From Diabrotica undecimpunctata (taxonomy: Eukaryota; Arthropoda; Insecta; Coleoptera; Chrysomelidae), in assembly GCF_040954645.1 (NCBI RefSeq), contig NC_092809.1, forward strand, positions 132,731,914 through 132,795,913: 64,000 nucleotides of DNA. Direction: 5' to 3'. Below the pieces are notes generated by a model. The model saw nothing but the letters and a program-made list of their open reading frames with translations. It searched no databases and was not told the origin of the DNA. Within the stretch, counting starts at the first letter, position 1. Each line of letters opens with the position of its first letter. Made by a program: the position numbers and the translations under genes. Shown here in pieces: positions 23,307-33,399 of this stretch.

Positions 23307-23879
23307 TTGGTACACAAGAGAATTGAAAACTTGGTAACTAAATTCCAAGCGATTTCTAACAGAGTTATCTATCTGGTAATAAAACTAAATCGTAGATACA
23401 GTATTAAAAAAATCCACTGTTATGCACCAACTTCTTCTGCAGATGATGAAGAGCTTGAAAAACTTTATGAAGACATTACAAGAGCGAGACACTTAGATAA
23501 AATATATTACGTAATAATTACGGGAGATTTCAACGCTAAAATAGGAAAGAAAGAAAATAACACCGACAACGAATATATTGGAAATTTTGGACTAGGAAGT
23601 AAAAATCACAGGGGAGATATGCTCGCAAATTTCCTCAGCAAAGAAAAACTATTCTGCTTAAACACATTCTACAAGAAAAATATACAGAGAAAATGGACGT
23701 GGCACAACTCAGACGGCAAAGTAAAAAATGAAATTGACTTTATACTCTCTAACTTCAAAAACATTGCTAAAGATGTTACTGTATTAAATTCCGTCAACAC
23801 TGCTGGTGATCATCGATTAGTTAGGGTGCGAATGGATTTTCTTTTACCACAGATCTTTTTTGCACTTGATGTTATGTAA
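23307..23879 (+). pseudogene. LINE endonuclease (EEP) domain fragment
   Basis: A 190-codon open piece without a proper ATG start. It shows YAPTSSADDEE, then GDFNAKIG, GNFGLGSKNHRGD, KWTWHNSDG, NEIDFIL and GDHRLVRVR, the last half of the exonuclease-endonuclease-phosphatase domain of an RTE/LINE A- or B-like element. The catalytic D and N of GDFN and the final H remain. The RT part is missing: after the endonuclease the sequence switches to unrelated AT-rich DNA. Confidence 0.8.
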
Positions 23880-23989
23880 TTCGTAAATTTTTTTGTTATT
23901 TCATTTATATCTTTTGTTTTGAATACTGGTAGAGGTTCTAGTCTCTTTTTTAGTTCACTTTAATATTCCTCTTGATTCATTGAAAAGAA

Positions 23990-24290
23990 AAGAAAACCTT
24001 GGAGCAACTCAGTACAACCCAAATAGCTATGGAGAGGGCCATGCTAGGGATTAGTTTGAGAGACAGGATTCGAAAGAACAGATTCGTGAAAGAAAAAAGA
24101 TTACTGATGTCGCAGAACGTATAGCAAGGCTCAAGTGGCAATGGGCCGGACATGCTTCCCGAGATAATCTCGAAAAATGGACAAATGGATGTGAACTGCC
24201 AAGAGTAGAAATTAATGGAAGGAAATGGAAGGGGCGTATGTCCAGCAGTGGACGAATACAGGCTGAAGAAGAAGAAGAGAATATTTTTAG
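23990..24290 (+). pseudogene. LINE B C-terminal tail remnant
   Basis: Reads AMERAMLGISL, then DVAERIARLKWQWAGH and QQWTNTG-like ends across frameshifts, and finishes in a (GAA)n tail near 24275. It is the same C-terminal domain as residues about 890-970 of the intact LINE B ORF at 45368-48280. Confidence 0.7.
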
Positions 24291-25249
24291 TTCAGAAATA
24301 GCAACATTACTTTTTGACTTTGCAACTTGTAGATATTGTACCTTTTTTGCTAACTGGAAACCTAAAAATATCTTTCTATGCTTTTTGTAACCCCACAAAT
24401 GAAAATGACATTCTTTAGTCTACCAGCTCTTACTAAGGAAATTGGGATTATCATATTGCGAACAACGTTTAGAAAATATTCAAGTCTTACTGCATAGTCA
24501 TTCACAACTGTTGGATAAACATGAACGTATGGACCCTTAATATTTGTCTTGGTTTTTGTTTTCACAAAAACTATATTTTAATATTGGTTTGAGAAATATG
24601 TCTAGGCTTTATACATAACAGATTTTAACATTTTTATTTAACTATTCAAATCCATTCAATAAATATGGATGCATTTTATTCAAGAATATGAAGAATATGA
24701 TAAAAAATTATGCATAATAGAATCAATCACAAACTTTAATGCTTTAATTAGTAATTTAATAAAATCTCTTGCCTAGTAATCTCAAATTAGTAATTTAATA
24801 CAAAGCCTAGGCTTCCATGTCTTATCAATATTACGTCTTTAGCTTAATTTCTTCTCCGTTGAAATATCTCTAAAAATATGCCCTTATGATTATGGACAGT
24901 TTTGCTTTCATTCTCTCACTCAGTCCGACTTTTGGGAATCATTTATAGACAAAATACATTGAACGCTTCTCGATAAGTACAAATTTCACTAATCTTATAC
25001 TATCCCTGGTTCTTAGAACTTCGACCAGGCTCTCTCTCATTTCTCTATCAGTAGCAACTTCTTTTCTGATATTGTCTTCATACTACATAAACTAGTTAGC
25101 TGTGTTCATAGCTATTTAAAATAAAAATTTATTGAAAATAATACAAGAACAACGATACCTGCAATTTAAATGACAACAAGTACCAGAGTACCTACCTTAA
25201 CAAAACTGTAAAGCAATCACCTAACAATAATTAATACCGAGAAGCAAAC
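24291..25249. other. AT-rich stretch
   Basis: No recognisable gene. Short open frames only. Confidence 0.5.
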
Positions 25250-25627
25250 AAAGTAGGGGATATCTTCAGCAAGAAATCGAGTAGGCCAGTCACGGTGAGC
25301 TGTTTGGTAGCGCACGAGTACCCATTTCTTGTTTTCTTCTTGCGATATCAACAGAGGTACTCGTTGACCACCGGCGCGCGATACGCAAATTATTATACAC
25401 GTAAGAAAGTGCATCTCTGCGCTACATTTCTGCATTTTTTTTATGCAATTTGGCTCTTATCTACATCAAAAATTCCTGTGTTTATTTCGGTTGATGCAAG
25501 GTGGTGAAAGTACTTCTTGTGGAACTTTGTTGTGTTCTAGTGGAAGTGTTTTCTCGACTTTTTGGTGTTTATGCCTGTTGATACATTGAGGATACAAATC
25601 GTTGTGGGAAGAAAATCATTTTACTCG
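25250..25627 (+). promoter_or_regulatory. Possible first exon of an unidentified gene
   Basis: A locally GC-richer block (GGCGCGCGATACGC near 25370) without long open frames ends at a good splice donor, CTCG|GTGAGTTT at 25627/25628, followed at once by a (TA)n array. This looks like a 5' untranslated exon and its promoter region, but no coding exon downstream was found. It could equally be part of an unrecognised repeat. Confidence 0.25.
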
Positions 25628-25662
25628 GTGAGTTTATCTCTTCATTATTTTGTAATAAATAT

Positions 25663-25691
25663 TATATATATATATATATATACAACAAATA

Positions 25692-25756
<65 letters not shown>
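25663..25756. repeat. (TA)n microsatellite
   Basis: Two TA runs (25663-25682 and 25694-25756) are separated by a short interruption. Confidence 0.95.
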
Positions 25757-25758
<2 letters not shown>

Positions 25759-26330
25759 AATATACTTTTATATTTTACATCGAAAAATTTTATAAAAATA
25801 TTAATAAGGGTAAAAATTTAAAAAAGTAAATTAAATTAAACTACAATGATTGTATGCTAAAAATTTACTTGATAGTAACAGCAGATGATAAATAATTATA
25901 ACATTGTTAGAATAACGCAGAATACCAACTATATTTGATTTGAAACTATTTGATAGCACAATTTTATGGCAAAATATTACAACAGTCTCTATACAGGACT
26001 GTTAAAATCATATGCGTTATACATATCGATATCTGCTCGTCGAACTTTTGTACAAGTATTTTTAAGAATAAAAGCCTTAAGGATTTAAGCTAGGATAGTA
26101 CGTCTCATTGACGGAGAACAAGAGTTTACTTAATCACAGGGAAATATAAAAATATCAATAAGTACATACTTTTATTACATACCTGAATAAATATGTTGTC
26201 TTCTTCGGACTATCTAGCATCACCACCATTATCATCATCACTACATTTATCATTTCTCAAAGAAATTATAATTGTCTCTTTGGTTCCTTCTATTATGATA
26301 AGAATTTGGAGAATTTTTCTTCTTTTGTTA
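25757..26330. other. AT-rich stretch
   Basis: Nothing recognised apart from a short ATCATC-type run near 26225. Confidence 0.5.
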
Positions 26331-26339
26331 TGTTCCTCA

Positions 26340-26560
26340 TAAATGTCTTATAGCTTATTGCCAAATTGTCATATAAAATTTTTGACACTGAGTCATTTAG
26401 AAGTTGCAGGTTTAAATATTGTATTGTTTTCCGTGACATATCTCTTCATTTGAACCCAGATTGGTTGAATGGGTTTAAGTTCGCGATGATAAGGTGGTAA
26501 TCACAAATTGATCTAGCTCTCAGATCAATTTGGTGAAGTATCTTCTTCACCGCATTGATC
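26340..26560 (-). pseudogene. Tc1/mariner-superfamily (DDE_3) transposase remnant
   Basis: The minus strand reads LPPYHRELKPIQPIW, then VTENNTIFKPA, the same C-terminal transposase block as at 3040-3370 but a different, diverged copy. It breaks up in both directions. Confidence 0.6.
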
Positions 26561-26999
26561 GGTACCGTAAAATGGGATGTATAGCAAAAATTGTTTGTCT
26601 TTTGATTACCACAGCTACTCTGTTGAAACTTAAAAATATGTTGTTAAAAGCTTAAAAGTTTGGTATTATACTGCTTTACAAGTTAATCTACTATGAAGTG
26701 GGATAAATGGCACCACTTATAAATGTATTAGTATTTCACTGTTTTAACTAATAAATGGTAAACAACAACAAATAATATTTATTTAGACAATGTATTTGAC
26801 ATATCAAAAAAGTTAATAACTTATTGACAAAAAGTTAAATTTGAGGAAAGTTAGAAAAAACATTTTTAAACCAATATTTAACTTTAATGGTATATAATTA
26901 TTAACTTCTGGTAACTGTAAAGAGAATTAATGAACTCAACTCAAATTAGTTCTTGAAATCTTGTAGATGTGCACAATTTTGGTTTTGCAAGCTTACGGA
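26561..26999. other. AT-rich stretch
   Basis: It may belong to one of the flanking DNA transposons, but I found no terminal repeats. Confidence 0.4.
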
Positions 27000-28510
27000 T
27001 CAGATTATCAAGTGCTTTAAAGAGTTCTTCTTTATCTGTTTACAACAATTTTAATCCAGGGGAGGACTTTTTGTAAAACTTTCCAATATATCATTCCTTA
27101 TTAAATTTAACAACCGATAATGACGATATATTATCAAAAAGGATTTTTGGTCTTTCCCATAACTTTGAGAATGGTCTTCAAGTGAAAACTTGATGTGGAA
27201 AATGACTTTGCTTTAAAGCTTTGCAAATGAATCCTCTTCAGAAAAGCTCTCCCTTTATTCTGGGTCACTGTCTTCGAGTGAATACAGATTCCCAGACTAG
27301 ATGTGCTTTTCCTTTTTAATGTGCTGCTCTTTGGGCTTTTTTCTGGTTGCTAGGTCTTACTGTAAATTCATCTTTGACATTAGAAATCTCTGCTTAAAAA
27401 TTTACAACTTCGATGCTTTTTCCAAGCAGGACTGATATTTTCCTTCTTTTTTGCCTTGTTTTTTGTTTATCAGATTATATTAAAGCTTTCATGTAATACT
27501 TGAGACTGGCATCTAAGACCTCAGCGGCAGCTTTATTGGTAACTTTAGAACTTTTGAAAGAAGGCAGCATGCCTTATACTTTATTCTCATTCACTGAAAT
27601 AATGTCACATTTTTTGAGACCAGAAACAACATTAATCACTTTTTTAACATATATAGATCTTTAAGAAGAGTTGGAAATCGATTTTTTGAAAAGAGGCTTT
27701 GAACTTTTTCTTGGACTTGGTCTCCATTTGCGAAGGATAGACCACCAAGTTTGTTTAAGTGGGTGGAAAAAAGACACGTGAAAAGGCTATGTAAGATGTA
27801 TAGAGTTGCTTGTCAAGAACACAAGTTTGATGTAGTTGGCAAACATTATTGATTTCTACTGATATGTGTAAGGCTAAGTTATCGCTTAATAAAATATTTA
27901 CTTCATCGAGTTTTAATAAATAAGGTACTGTCATGGTCTTAATCCAATCTTTAAAGCAATAAGACTCAAACCATCCTGACTTTATTCGGCTGTATCTGGA
28001 GTTTGGTGGCCTCCCAACTCGCCAGCTCTCATAGATATGCTGTGCTTTATACACAAAATGTGGAGGGATGATGATTCCATCGTCAGTAGTAGCAAATATA
28101 ATCGACACCACAGCTCTTGTGAAGTTCATCATCCTTTCGGAATACTTACAACCCTTTGGAGCATTAACCACTTTTCAGTCTAGGTCACCGCATAAATCGT
28201 CTCATTATATTTATTGATATTGTTTGCTAGAATATCTTTTAATTCTATACCAAAATAATCAAAGTAATCGTTGATAGTCTATTCAGTAATAGTTGTTCTA
28301 GACCGTTTTATATTTTGACATATAAGAGCCGACAGCGCTTGTATCGTGGTAGAAAGTTTTGGACAAACTAAGGTCCAGGCATAATATTCTAAAATTTTGG
28401 GACAGTTTTGCCATGCTTATCAATAAAATCTTTTATCAGCATTCGTAAAGTGTTAAAGTCAATTGGGTATTTCCGATGATGGCAAATCTAAAGTCTACTG
28501 ACTGATGGGT
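27000..28510 (-). pseudogene. pogo/Tigger-like transposase remnant
   Basis: The best open piece, 27755-28171 (138 codons), is the DDE core of pogo-type transposases: KGCKYSERMMNFT near its start, PPHFVYKAQH, then RIKSGWFES and the second acidic block ILLSDNLALH. On the right (28200-28500) a frameshifted segment reads TITEXTINDYFDYFG, the pre-core region. On the left (27500-27720) one reads VSGLKKCDIISVNENKV, the post-core region. The N-terminal helix-turn-helix was not found. It has many stops and is inactive. Limits are approximate. Confidence 0.7.
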
Positions 28511-28929
28511 TTTTTATCAGTTTCAGATAGGGCGGTTCAGACCACTGTTTTTTTGGTAACATCTCTGTTCAGTGTTCATATACCCGTACCGTACAGTGTG
28601 CTTTTTATATCTTTCATGGCAAATTTATACGCTAAAGACAAAAAACATGATCAGCTATTAGTTATGTTTACTGATGGGTGAAAGGCAACACAAAAAATAT
28701 TGTTATTTACCCCGGGTTTTGTAAAAACTTGACATAACCTAAAAAATCCTTTTTTAACACAAGTTTTTATTTTTGTGCGCATAAAACAATTTGAGATTTT
28801 TTTATAGGATACTCATAACAATCATTAAGCAATAAAGTAAAATAACTAGAGTATCGTTATCATACTTTTCCTTATTATATTAATATATCATTATTTCCTT
28901 TATAATTCAAAGCAGTTGCAGATTTTTAA
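28511..28929. other. AT-rich stretch
   Basis: Possible 5' part of the pogo copy; no motif seen. Confidence 0.4.
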
Positions 28930-29225
28930 ACTTTTTATGAAGTTTTGTTGAAAGTTTATGTTTAGTTCTACTTGTTCTACTACCTGTGTAAGTGCTTCCA
29001 TCATTTTCTAAGCTTCATCTAAACTCTTAATAAGCTGTAATAGCAATTTCGTCGGCAAAGCGCATGTGACTTAAGTATTCACTATTAGCATTGTTTAAAT
29101 AGGTCCTATTTAAACAATGCTATTAGTATTTATTCCCTTTTTAGCCTATCAGCCTAATCTAGTTCCTCAAACGTATACTCCAGAGCTGTCTTGAATAGTT
29201 GGTGGGCGATGGTGTCTACCTATCG
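28930..29225 (-). pseudogene. LINE RT palm remnant
   Basis: The minus strand reads GDTIAHQLFKTALEYTF, then SEYLSHMRFADEIAIT, matching the RT palm of LINE B type (GDTISPKLF ... HLRFADDI). The catalytic pair reads AD-E instead of ADD. A 35-bp palindrome interrupts it. Confidence 0.6.
29087..29121. repeat. Near-perfect palindrome
   Basis: 17-bp arms AGCATTGTTTAAATAGG and complement flank a single T, within the RT remnant, so one arm duplicates LINE sequence in inverted form. Confidence 0.85.
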
Positions 29226-29788
29226 GGACTGACCATTAATAAATAATAAAACACAACACAAAATAAAATACTCAAGATCACAGTAAAAATATTGACTCAA
29301 AAATAGGCCAGGATTTAGCAAAAAATCAACTAACATGTAATTATACATTAAGTTCAATATAAAAAAGACTTCTCTACTAGAGTACTTATTTTTTTGTCAT
29401 ATATATTCCACACAAACTCAAAAGTGATTTAATATAGGAGCAGAACGAGGTAAGACAAATAATTCGTGTTGTTTGTTTAATAGTGAAGCAGGTTTATGTA
29501 AGAATGATCGGCAAACAAGTTATACTTACTGTTAAACCGAAAGTGTGTTACTGGGAAATACAGCAGTTATTAATTTTACTGGCAAATTTTTATTTATTAT
29601 AGAGTACCAATGATAAGGAGGTTTAAATATTATCAAATAAAGCTAACAATGGAGTATTTGTAAATAAATTCAATGAAATTTCATAGAAATCTACTGATTA
29701 AATACGTCTCAAATACTTAGTCATGTTAATGATTCTTTTAATAATAAAAAACAATTAAACTAACAATATTTTTTTACAAACCACTGGT
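29226..29788. other. AT-rich stretch
   Basis: Nothing recognised. Confidence 0.5.
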
Positions 29789-29790
29789 AT

Positions 29791-29878
<88 letters not shown>
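29789..29878. repeat. (TA)n microsatellite
   Basis: An almost pure TA array; its last TA (29877-29878) is the left target duplicate of the pogo derivative. Confidence 0.95.
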
Positions 29879-29883
<5 letters not shown>

Positions 29884-30369
29884 AGTCCGGGAGTGATGGG
29901 CCATCGGTATAGACGGGCCATTCGTCATATTGCAGATCCTCTGTTTATTGTGCAGTGCGACAACGTTGATTTATAACATTTAGTCAACGACAGACCCTGT
30001 GAACGTGGTCATTGCGACGTGTATGCATAAACAACGGAGATTTTTTTACTTAATTATATGTTGTTGGTGAAATTTTTCCTTGGTGAATTTTCAAGTTGTG
30101 TAAGTTTTGACAAAAGGTAAGTTTTTTTATTATTTATGTATTCAACTGTTATATTGAGATTAAACAACTGAACCTAACCTAAAATACCCATATAAAATTT
30201 AAACTGCGTGTTCGATGGCGTGGCCCGTCTCTACCGAACCTTTGGGATAGACGGGCCACAGTGTATCGGTATAGATGGGCTAATAATAAGTATTGGGTTT
30301 GTATTATTCAACAATTTTTTTTAATAATATGTATTATTAATTAACTTCTATGTTGTTACAGGTTACAAT

Positions 30370-30588
30370 ATGCCTTCATATTATAAGCGGAAATCTACTG
30401 TTGAAAGAGGTAAATGGAGCGAAGAAGCACTACAAAATGCGGTTGCGGCTATCAGAGAAAATCGCATGGGATTAAATCGAGCTGCATTAGCTTATGGCAT
30501 ACCTCGAAGTAGCATACAGAGAAGAATGAAAAATAATGATCTAAAAAAAACACAATCGTCTTGGACCTTCTTCAACTCTTGGGGATGA
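30370..30588 (+). pseudogene. pogo transposase N-terminal HTH (psq-type) domain, frameshifted
   Basis: It starts at ATG 30370, nine bases after a splice acceptor. Residues 14-55 (GKWSEEALQNAV ... YGIPRSSIQRRM) are a psq/CENP-B-type helix-turn-helix used by pogo transposases to bind their own ends. A one-base indel in the A run at about 30543-30550 ends the frame after 72 codons. In the next frame the family sequence continues (GDEIEMKL, KYGFASTRDHV, to about 30740), so the break is recent. Confidence 0.75.
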
Positions 30589-30791
30589 GATCGAGATGAA
30601 ATTAGTGCTGCATATTAAGAAATTGCAAAAGTATGGTTTTGCATCCACTCGTGACCATGTACGAACTGTGGCGTTTGAGTTAGCAGAAAAATTTAATGTA
30701 AGCCACAAATTCAATGAAAACAACAATAAAGCTGGTTTTGACTTAAAGGCGTCAATATAAAAAGTATGAGTTAGATTACTCGGATGATGTC

Positions 30792-30986
30792 ATGAATGCA
30801 GATGTGCCAGTTTTAGATGATAGCGAAGACAAAGACGAATTTAATGAAAATGAGTGCATTGGTTGTGGTGAAGATTACAGCAAAACATCCAGAAAAGATT
30901 ACTGGGTTCAATGTTTGATTTGCAAACACTGGTGCCATGACAACTGTACAAAATTTGAAAATGTTTGTGATTCATGTGGAAAGTAA
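30792..30986 (+). pseudogene. C-terminal PHD-like zinc finger of the pogo element
   Basis: A 64-codon piece is open from at least 30755 in the same frame. After an acidic stretch (DDSEDKDEFNENE) it carries C-X2-C, then CLICKHWCHDNC and a final CDSC, a PHD-type cysteine/histidine arrangement found at the end of some insect pogo-like proteins. It is joined to the N-terminal part by a deletion that removed the DDE core. Confidence 0.65.
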
Positions 30987-31273
30987 AAAGTAAAACGAAA
31001 TAGGTTAACATCATTATTTTATGTGTTTCAAATTAGCCCAACTCTACCAATAGGAATGGCCCATCTGTACCTACGTATTGGTATAGATCGGCCAATAAGA
31101 AGTATTTATGTTAATTTCTATAACTTTTATATTCCTCAAGTTACATGTTTTTTTATTTTGCATAATAAATATACAAACTATAATAAGTATTCTTTTCCAA
31201 AAATCGTATCATACACTAGTCAATTTTTCAAGTAATCAAAGTGAGAAAAAAAGTGGCCCGTCTTTCCCGGACT

Positions 31274-31278
<5 letters not shown>

Positions 31279-31367
<89 letters not shown>
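31279..31367. repeat. (TA)n microsatellite
   Basis: A pure TA array; it continues the array at 29789-29878 if the pogo insertion is removed. Confidence 0.95.
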
Positions 31368-31369
<2 letters not shown>

Positions 31370-31577
31370 AGAACGTTACGGCCTTCTCCAGCTGATTCTC
31401 CAAGGGAAAGTAAATGGTAAGAGAGGACCGGGAAGAAGACGCATTTCCTGGCTTCAAAATTTACGAAAGTGGTATAACACGACTACCACTGAACTGTTCC
31501 GCGCTGCAATAAATAAAGTAAAGATAGCCGTGATGATCGCCAACATCCATAACGGATAGGCACTTTAAGAAGAAGAA
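31368..31577 (+). mobile_element. LINE A tail, 210 bp, inserted in (TA)n
   Basis: Matches 22631-22840 base for base except two adjacent positions (CCGGAAC there, CCATAAC here). It contains the end of the C-terminal domain, the stop and the AAGAAGAAGAA tail. It is a heavily 5'-truncated copy from the same source lineage as 22329-22840, with TA repeats on both sides. Confidence 0.9.
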
Positions 31578-31597
31578 TATATATATATATATATATA
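31578..31597. repeat. (TA)n microsatellite
   Basis: A short TA run between the LINE tail and the Penelope copy. Confidence 0.9.
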
Positions 31598-31849
31598 AAT
31601 TGTTATGAAAGATTAACGCGGTTAGTAGCTAAGATTAATATTTTACAAGAAGTAATATTAAATTTAACAGGCGTCCTGTGTGGAGACGTGGTTCGGGTGG
31701 AGGTTGGCGTGGGGGTTGGTGTGGGGATTGGCACGTGGATTAGCGCATGGGTTTGCACGGGAGTGTGCGCGAATATTTTTGACGGTAGTATTTTGATTGG
31801 AGGCTGGAGCATACGATATTTTCTTTATGAGAGGTCTCCATGTCAAAGG

Positions 31850-32470
31850 TAACAGTGAGCCGTCCTCTCTTTTACACTTTGACCTTGTTTCTCGACGTTA
31901 TCATAAAGACGTTATCATCAATCCCAAGGTTTCACTCTGTTTATCGACAACCCACCCATACCAATCGTTACTTGCATGCCAACTCTCATTATTTACCTTC
32001 ACAAATTAATTCAGTCATTAATACCCTTGGCTCCAGATCAATACGCCTTTGAGATGGATGATTCTTAAATCAAGAGGAATAAAGACAATATTTACCCTCC
32101 AACACAAACTTTTATCTCCTGTCAGATCAATAAAAGAAACAAACAACACAGAGTATATAAAATTTCTTGTGAAAACTGCCTTGATCTTATATAGACGAAA
32201 CACATCGTATAATCCAAAATAGAATTTGTGAACATTCAATTTTTGTTGGCAATTCCAATTTAATTTTAGCTCTAGGTCAACACCATCTTCATACAGGTTA
32301 TAAAATTAATTTTGAAAACTCCAGAACCAAAGCCCCCATCCGCTTCTATATACCAAGAATTATCTGAGAAGCCATAGAAATTGAAAAAAGGCCAAATTGT
32401 CTTAATAAAAGTATTGACGGCATCCGGTTACCTTCGACATTGAGACATTTCAAAAAGCAAATATTGTCCG
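31850..32470 (+). pseudogene. Penelope RT end and GIY-YIG endonuclease remnant
   Basis: Across frame changes it reads SVYRQPTHTNRYLHAN (near 31938), SQINSVINTLGSRSIRL (near 32005), an endonuclease start VYKISCENC (near 32140), GYKINFENSRTKAPIRFY (near 32300) and EAIEIEKRPNCLNK (near 32370). These blocks follow the order RT thumb, linker, GIY-YIG nuclease in Penelope-like proteins. It is inactive. Confidence 0.75.
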
Positions 32471-32680
32471 CTTCACCCTCCAATCAAAATTCTGCGGTAA
32501 AAAATGTTTGCGCTATCCGTCACGCCAACCCCTGAGCCAATCCCTCGCCAACCTCCATCCAAACAAAGTCACCATCGACGGTTTAAATGAACGGTCCACT
32601 GTTCCCAGTAGCAGTAATGCATTGATCAGTGATCAGTATAGTAGCGTCTGAGGGCTTGTTAGACTAAGACCTCCGAAGTC

Positions 32681-32716
32681 CTGAAGAAGACATCAGAAAG
32701 GATGTCGAAAGCTCGG
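32681..32716 (+). ncRNA. Hammerhead-ribozyme-like motif in Penelope 3' region
   Basis: CTGAAGA (core box, one change from CTGATGA) is followed by a perfect 6-bp stem GACATC/GATGTC with loop AGAAAG, then the second core box GAAA and GCTC. Hammerhead motifs are known from Penelope-like elements. The changed core base suggests reduced activity. Confidence 0.55.
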
Positions 32717-32773
32717 CGCACTCATAATCGACGCAGTTCGCCCAGGACGCCTGTTAAATTTAATATTACTTCT

Positions 32774-32776
<3 letters not shown>

Positions 32777-32830
<54 letters not shown>
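32777..32830. repeat. (TA)n microsatellite
   Basis: A pure TA run directly after the Penelope end. Confidence 0.95.
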
Positions 32831-32832
<2 letters not shown>

Positions 32833-33390
32833 CGGTACTGTTTATTTTGGCGAAAAATGTACAACGACATACCAAAAAATATTTATATGCCTTTTCGTAA
32901 ACTGTTAAAACTGTACGAACATGACTAAGCTATAAATTTTAATTTACGACCCGTCATTAGTTTGTAAATTAAGAAATAACTTTTTAGTTGTTTTTGCGAA
33001 CAAATGAAGCTGTCAGTTTCCGTTCAAAACAATAAATCAATTAAGGTGATTGGTAAAATAGGTAATACCTTCTTTTGAGTAGTTAACACCTAATAAACAA
33101 TTCCTAACTTATTTTTATTATCTGTTTACAAACAGTAACACATTAAAAAAGGTACTGGCGATTTTTGTCTTATTATTTTAAATACTGGTTTCAGGAAAAT
33201 AGGAGAACAAATATTTGTTATTTGAAATTGTAAGATTTTTAAATTATTGGGCTGTTAGTATTTTTTATAAATGATGACTTACGTAAAAATATTTGTATAA
33301 AAGAAGTAAATAAATTTTTGGCTTGAAGACGAAAAAGATGAATTTTTTGTGAAAATTGATAGTTGTACAAAAAAATTCAAATATTAAACG
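32831..33390. other. AT-rich stretch
   Basis: Nothing recognised. Confidence 0.5.
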
Positions 33391-33399
33391 TATCATCAA

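Larger units (their letters stand above)
29879..31278 (+). mobile_element. pogo-like DNA transposon, internally deleted
   Basis: A 1400-bp element starts GGGTAAGTCCGGGA and ends in its complement TCCCGGACTTACCC, flanked by TA on both sides, as for Tc1/mariner/pogo insertions. It keeps a 5' untranslated intron (GTAAGT donor at 30117, TTACAG acceptor ending 30361), the N-terminal DNA-binding domain (30370) and a C-terminal PHD-like finger (to 30986). The whole DDE catalytic core is missing. Nine copies of a 15-bp motif close to GGTATAGACGGGCCA lie towards both ends. It cannot make transposase but may be mobilised by a full-length relative. Confidence 0.9.
31633..32776 (+). mobile_element. Penelope-like element copy with inverted flanks
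   Basis: A sense Penelope-like 3' half (about 31850-32716) is bracketed by inverted copies of its own 3' region: minus-strand 31633-31812 against plus-strand about 32463-32776. The outer 34 bp (ACAAGAAGTAATATTAAATT... at 31646) match exactly in inverted form. This head-to-tail plus inverted arrangement is typical of Penelope-like elements. The right end runs into a (TA)n array. Confidence 0.75.

Noticed and set aside
31108..31395. Frames made of repeated Tyr-Ile
   Set aside because: Translation of (TA)n arrays; the same applies at 25562-25795, 32693-32908 and 44264-44524.
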